Assembly: GCF_900142665.1 (NCBI RefSeq)
Contig: NZ_FRBR01000001.1
Location: 868,001-932,000 of the forward strand
DNA length: 64,000 nucleotides
Origin: Roseovarius pacificus
GTDB lineage: Bacteria; Pseudomonadota; Alphaproteobacteria; Rhodobacterales; Rhodobacteraceae
Direction: 5' to 3'
A model generated the notes under the pieces. That model saw nothing but the letters and a program-made list of their open reading frames with translations, searched no databases and had not been told where the DNA came from. Positions 60,082 to 64,000 of the stretch are shown here, in pieces. Position 1 is the stretch's first letter; the number at the start of each line of letters is the position of its first letter. The position numbers were made by a program, and so were the translations under genes.

Positions 60082-62040
60082 TCAGCCCTCCCGTTCCGGC
60101 AGATCGGTGATTTCCAGATGCCGGGTCAGGGTGCCGGTCTGGCCGGTCTCGTATGTGATCCGCGCCTCGTAATCGAGGCTCCGCTCGCCCGCATAGACCG
60201 CATCGATGATCGCCTTGTAATGCTCGTCGATCACATTCCTGCGCAGCTTGCGCGTGCGCGTCACTTCGCCATCGTCGGGGTCGAACTCCTTGTGCAGGTT
60301 GACCATCCGGCGGATGAACAGGCTTTCGGGCACCGCGTTGTTGAGATGTGCGATCTCACCGGCGATCAGCGTCTGCACCTCGGGCCGCTGCGACAGTTCG
60401 GCATAGGAGGTATAGGGAACGCCCCGTTCCTGCGCCCATTGGCCGACTGCCGAGAAGTCGATGCAGACGATCGCGCTCAGGAACTCGCGCCCTGCCCCGA
60501 TGATGCAGACATCGCGGATATTGGGCGAGAATTTCAGCCGGTTTTCCAGATAGGTGGGGATGAAGCGCGTCCCGTCGGCCTTGTGCACCACCTCCGAAAG
60601 CCGCCCGAGCACCACAAGCTGCCCGTCATCGGCAAATTCTCCCGCATCGCCGGTGCACAGCCAGCCATCGCGCAGCGTTTCGGCGGTGGCCTTCTCGTTC
60701 TGGAAATAGCCGTCGAACACGTTGTCGCCGCGGATCAGGATTTCGCCGGTGTCGTCGATCTTCAGTTCGATGCCGGGAAAAGGGCGCCCCACGGTGGTCA
60801 GGCTGATATCCTCGGCCGATTGCGCCACCGCCAGCGCACAGTTTTCGGTCTGGCCATAGAACTGTCGCAGGTTCAGCCCAAGCGCGCGGAAATAAAGGAA
60901 CACGTCCTCGCCAATGGCCTCGCCCGCGGTATAGGGGCGTTCGACCTTGCGCAGGCCGAGCTGGTCGCGGATCGGCCCGTAGATCACCAGATCGCCCAGC
61001 CGGTACCACAGCTTTTGCAGGAGAGACGGGGATTTGCCCTCCATCTTGGCTTCTTCCAGTCGGATCGCAAAAGACATGAAGTGATCGTAGAGCCGCCGTT
61101 TCAGGCCGGTCGTCTCGGCAATGCCGACCTGGATACGGGTCAGCATTCCCGACCAAGCGCGCGGCGAAGCGAAATAAAGCGTCGGCGCGATCTCGCGCAG
61201 GTCGTGCAGCGCGGTTTCCTGGTTTTCGGGAATGTTGACGGTAAAGCGCAACTCCAGCGCCGCCGCGATGGAAAAGGCGAAATCTCCCACCCAGGCCATA
61301 GGCAGATAGGCCATGTGCTGCTCGCCCGTGCGAAAATAACCCGCTGCGGCGGCGTACCGCACCCCGGCCAGCACATGCCCGTGCTTGAGCGGAATCCCCT
61401 TGGGTGCGCCCGTGGTTCCCGAGGAATGCAGCAGCACCGCCGGATCATGCACATTCGGACGAGCCAGCAGATCGTCGCGCAGCGCCGGATCGCCGGCAAG
61501 CCGCGTGCGCCCGCGCTTGATCAGCGCCTCGATCGGCTGGGCGCCTTCCGGCGCAGCGGCGGTCAGGCCGCGCGGGTCGTCGTAATAGATCGCGCGCAGA
61601 CCGTCCCATTGGCCGCGCACATTTTCGATCTTATCCACCTGCTCCTGATCTTCGGCCACTGCGGCGCAAATGTTCTCGCGCTGCATCTGTGCCAGAATCT
61701 CGCTGGGCTGGGCATCGGGATAGGCCGGCGAAGGGACCGCCCGCAGGCAGACCAGCGCCAGCATCGCGAAATAAAGCTGCGGACGATTGTCACCCACCAC
61801 AAGCACCACATCGCCGTGCCCGATTCCCTCTTCCTCAAAACCGGCGGCCAGGGCCAGCACGACATCCAGATAGTCCGGCCAGGTCAGTTCGTGCCAGATT
61901 CCGCGGTCGCGTTCGCGCATGGCGATGCCATTGGGATAGTCTCGGGCGTTGCGTGCCAGAATCGCGATCAGGTGATCGTTCACCTTCCAGTTCGGGTGCA
62001 GCGCCGCCGTTGTTTCATCGGTCACGTGATCATGCCGCAT
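60082..62040 (-). CDS. Long-chain-type acyl-CoA synthetase (AMP-binding)
   Basis: A 652-residue ligase. The nucleotide-binding motif is LLHSSGTTGAPKGIPLKHGH (near residue 215). QFYGQTENCALAVAQS, GDNVFDGYFQNEKATAETLRDGWLCTGDAGEF and KADGTRFIPTYLENRLKFSP complete the family. ATG at 62040 overlaps the livG stop; further upstream residues lie inside livG. It sits inside the transporter operon between livG and livH, suggesting uptake coupled to CoA activation. Confidence 0.92.
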   Translation of the reverse strand: MRHDHVTDETTAALHPNWKVNDHLIAILARNARDYPNGIAMRERDRGIWHELTWPDYLDVVLALAAGFEEEGIGHGDVVLVVGDNRPQLYFAMLALVCLRAVPSPAYPDAQPSEILAQMQRENICAAVAEDQEQVDKIENVRGQWDGLRAIYYDDPRGLTAAAPEGAQPIEALIKRGRTRLAGDPALRDDLLARPNVHDPAVLLHSSGTTGAPKGIPLKHGHVLAGVRYAAAAGYFRTGEQHMAYLPMAWVGDFAFSIAAALELRFTVNIPENQETALHDLREIAPTLYFASPRAWSGMLTRIQVGIAETTGLKRRLYDHFMSFAIRLEEAKMEGKSPSLLQKLWYRLGDLVIYGPIRDQLGLRKVERPYTAGEAIGEDVFLYFRALGLNLRQFYGQTENCALAVAQSAEDISLTTVGRPFPGIELKIDDTGEILIRGDNVFDGYFQNEKATAETLRDGWLCTGDAGEFADDGQLVVLGRLSEVVHKADGTRFIPTYLENRLKFSPNIRDVCIIGAGREFLSAIVCIDFSAVGQWAQERGVPYTSYAELSQRPEVQTLIAGEIAHLNNAVPESLFIRRMVNLHKEFDPDDGEVTRTRKLRRNVIDEHYKAIIDAVYAGERSLDYEARITYETGQTGTLTRHLEITDLPEREG

Positions 62041-62815
62041 CGCCGGTCCTCCCGATATAGGCCGCCACCACGGCGGGATCGGCGATCGCCTCTTTCGGCG
62101 GACCTTCCGCCAAAGACATACCGTCATTGAGCACCAGCGTGCGGTCGCAGATCGCAGTGATCACATCCATGTGGTGTTCGATGATCAGGACAGTCAGGCC
62201 AAGGCTTTCCTGCGCGTCGAGGACGAAGCGCACCATGTACTCCTTTTCCTCCTGGTTCATGCCCGCCATCGGTTCATCGAGCACCAGCATCCGCGGTTCG
62301 GCCGAAAGCGCACGCGCCAGCTCGACGCGTTTTTGCAGACCGAGGGGAATCACATCCACATGCTCGTCGCGCACGCTTTCGAGTTGCAGAAGGTCGATCA
62401 CCTCTTCCACCTTGTCGCGGTGCTTGATCTCTTCGCGGCGCCCCCACCACGGATAGAACAGCGACGCCAGAGGGCTGGGATGCATGAAATTATGCCGCCC
62501 CATCAGGATGTTGTCGAGCACGCTCATGCCCCGGAACAGCGCCACGTTCTGGAAGGTTCTGGCAATACCGCCCGCCGCGATGCGATGCGGCTTCATACCG
62601 TTGATTTGCCGCCCCTCGAACAGGATGCGTCCTTCTTGGGGCGGATAGAAACCGGTGATGCAGTTGACCAGTGTCGTCTTGCCGGAGCCGTTCGGCCCGA
62701 CCAGCCCGTAAATTTGGCCTTGCGCAACCGAGACGGACACACCCTTGAGCGCGTGAATCCCGCCGAACCAACGGCTCACGTTCTCGCATTGCAGTACGTT
62801 TTCGCTGGCACTCAT
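62030..62815 (-). CDS. livG: Branched-chain-type ABC transporter ATP-binding protein
   Basis: A 261-residue ATPase of the LivG type. Walker A LVGPNGSGKTTLVNCITGFYPP, IARTFQNVALFRGMSVLDNI, signature LGLQKRVELARAL and Walker B MLVLDEPMAGMNQEEKEYM are intact. First gene of the operon, divergent from lysR with 120 bp between starts. Confidence 0.93.
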   Translation of the reverse strand: MSASENVLQCENVSRWFGGIHALKGVSVSVAQGQIYGLVGPNGSGKTTLVNCITGFYPPQEGRILFEGRQINGMKPHRIAAGGIARTFQNVALFRGMSVLDNILMGRHNFMHPSPLASLFYPWWGRREEIKHRDKVEEVIDLLQLESVRDEHVDVIPLGLQKRVELARALSAEPRMLVLDEPMAGMNQEEKEYMVRFVLDAQESLGLTVLIIEHHMDVITAICDRTLVLNDGMSLAEGPPKEAIADPAVVAAYIGRTGDAA

Positions 62816-62935
62816 GGCAACCGCAGGGGCCGTAATACCAGCCCTCCTCCCTTGGCGATCCGCATCAGCTCCTCCCAGACCACTGCGTTCAGGATGAGGC
62901 TAGCAAAGGACATGCTTTCTGATAAGCTGTAAATT

Positions 62936-63844
62936 ATGGAAAGATCCGTTCTAAGAACTCGAACGCACCCCAATCTGGTCGATCACCTCGAAGCCTTCGT
63001 CACCGTCCATGAGGCGGGCAGTTTTTCGGCGGCGGCGCGGGTGCTGGGCCGTGCCGTCTCGTCGATCAGCTATTCGGTGGCGCAGCTCGAAACGCATTGT
63101 GGCTTCGAATTGCTCAGCCGCGGTTCCGGTCAGGTGAGCCTGACCGAACGCGGCCGCGCCGTTTTTGCCGAGGCACGCACCGTGGTGGACAATGCCCGGC
63201 GCTTCTCGGCCCATGCCCGGCTGCTGGAAAGCGGCGAGGAGACGCGCCTGCGTGTGCTCGTCGATGTGCTTTTTCCCCGCCAGCGCCTGAACGCCGCGCT
63301 TCTGGCCTTCGGCGCGCGACACTCGCGGGCGCGGATTCAGCTTTTCAATTCGTCGCTCAACTCCATGTGGACCGATCTGCGTCAGGGCGAGTATGATCTG
63401 GCCATGGCACTGACCGGCGCAATCCCTTCGGATATGGAGGCACGCGCCTTTGGCGAGGAACAACTCGCCCCCTATTGCGCCGCGACGCACCGCCTCGCTT
63501 CGGTGAAGGGCCCTGTGCCTGCCGGCGCCTTCCAGGCCGAGCGCCAGATTTACTATATTGGCGACCCGACAATCGACGTGGAACGCGTCGGCCGGGTGTT
63601 CTCGACCGACATCTGGACGGTAGATGATGTCGAACAGATCCGGCGGCTGGTGCTGGCCGGGGCGGGCTGGTGTTTCGGAGCGGATTTTACCTTCGAGGAG
63701 GAACTGGCCAAAGGCAAGGTGCGCCGAATCAACTGCGCAGACCCCAAGTTTCATCCGGTGCGCAATATCGGCGTGGTCTGGCCGCTCGAACGGCCACCGG
63801 GCATTCTCGGCAAATCCTTCATCGAGTTTTGCTGCAAACCATGA
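62936..63844 (+). CDS. LysR family transcriptional regulator
   Basis: A 302-residue regulator. The helix-turn-helix is LVDHLEAFVTVHEAGSFSAAARVLGRAVSSISYSVAQLE (about residues 13-53), followed by a co-inducer domain in two lobes. Divergent position makes it the likely regulator of the liv/CoA-ligase operon, with a carboxylic acid or CoA ester as possible co-inducer. Confidence 0.92.
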   Translation: MERSVLRTRTHPNLVDHLEAFVTVHEAGSFSAAARVLGRAVSSISYSVAQLETHCGFELLSRGSGQVSLTERGRAVFAEARTVVDNARRFSAHARLLESGEETRLRVLVDVLFPRQRLNAALLAFGARHSRARIQLFNSSLNSMWTDLRQGEYDLAMALTGAIPSDMEARAFGEEQLAPYCAATHRLASVKGPVPAGAFQAERQIYYIGDPTIDVERVGRVFSTDIWTVDDVEQIRRLVLAGAGWCFGADFTFEEELAKGKVRRINCADPKFHPVRNIGVVWPLERPPGILGKSFIEFCCKP

Positions 63845-64000
63845 ATGGCGCCCCCGGTCGATATCCCGCATCAGGACCTTGCATGAACGGTCGCGCGACA
63901 GATCGGGCTGTCACTCGATGACTGACCTGCGAACCTCCTTTGGTGTTATCCGTTCAGCCGTGCGGTTCATTCTTCGCGCTGCGGCGGAATGGCCAGAACA
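63845..64000. other. Right edge, possible partial gene
   Basis: About 155 bp after lysR. On the plus strand an ATG at 63918 opens MTDLRTSFGVIRSAVRFIL and stays open to the edge. On the minus strand a frame entering from the edge ends VLAIPPQREE at a stop near 63970. Neither can be decided from this fragment. Confidence 0.3.

Noticed and set aside
60118..62130. 670-codon plus-strand frame opposite the acyl-CoA synthetase
   Set aside because: Antisense shadow; the minus-strand gene has all AMP-binding motifs.

Overview
The window is chromosomal DNA of a high-GC alphaproteobacterium, most likely a marine Rhodobacteraceae (Roseobacter-group) bacterium. The gene content and order fit that group: a soxBDA sarcosine oxidase operon, a non-pyrrolysine MttB-type methyltransferase, a DUF4212/ActP-type symporter followed by a DUF294 signalling protein, a TPP-riboswitch-controlled thiYZX/tenA operon, H-NOX/GGDEF signalling genes and DUF3572/DUF2478 proteins. 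Assignments come from reading translations, motifs and gene order by eye; no database search was run.

Layout. 1-5.5 kb: soxB-soxD-soxA (soxA runs off the left edge) downstream of a glutamate dehydrogenase, all on the minus strand. 5.8-8.9 kb: three overlapping Tad-type pilus/secretion genes (a vWA TadG-like protein and two TadE-like pseudopilins). 8.9-12.7 kb: membrane protein, pirin, HIT protein, an orphan Imm11-like protein and a TetR regulator, separated by a palindrome cluster and an 11-bp tandem repeat. 12.8-17.3 kb: lipoprotein, homoserine dehydrogenase, GlpX fructose bisphosphatase, RecJ. 17.44 kb: tRNA-Glu(UUC).

17.50-27.98 kb: a 10.5-kb integrative element inserted at the 3' end of tRNA-Glu. 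It is bounded by 14-bp direct repeats and carries a tyrosine integrase, an AlpA regulator, a SEC-C/HNH-like protein of possible defence function, XRE and terminase-small-subunit-like genes, a phage ejection-type protein with a lysozyme-like domain, and an intact IS1595-family insertion with an 8-bp target duplication.

28-36.9 kb: a DUF2478 protein, then an acetate-type uptake cluster (small ORF, adenylate kinase, DUF4212, symporter, DUF294 protein, membrane protein, response regulator, and a sensor-like protein fused to a DnaQ-type exonuclease). 37-38.6 kb: an H-NOX-like protein lacking the expected heme residues, with a GGDEF cyclase. 38.7-42.6 kb: TPP riboswitch and the thiY-tenA-thiZ-tenA-thiX operon. 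42.8-46.4 kb: MttB-family methyltransferase, EamA transporter, HAD phosphatase, DUF3572. 46.4-50.0 kb: PleD-like diguanylate cyclase, then an EF-hand/ECF sigma/anti-sigma/periplasmic protein cluster. 50.3-54.4 kb: DUF983, NUDIX, EamA, fatty acid desaturase, DUF2061, XRE regulator. 54.8-63.8 kb: a branched-chain-type ABC transporter operon (livG, acyl-CoA synthetase, livH, livM, substrate-binding protein, livF, phenylacetate-CoA-ligase-like) divergent from a LysR regulator.

The most unusual content is the tRNA-Glu element with its unknown cargo, the apparently heme-less H-NOX, the two-locus 11-bp GTCGGTAT repeat, the sensor-exonuclease fusion and the EF-hand/ECF cluster.
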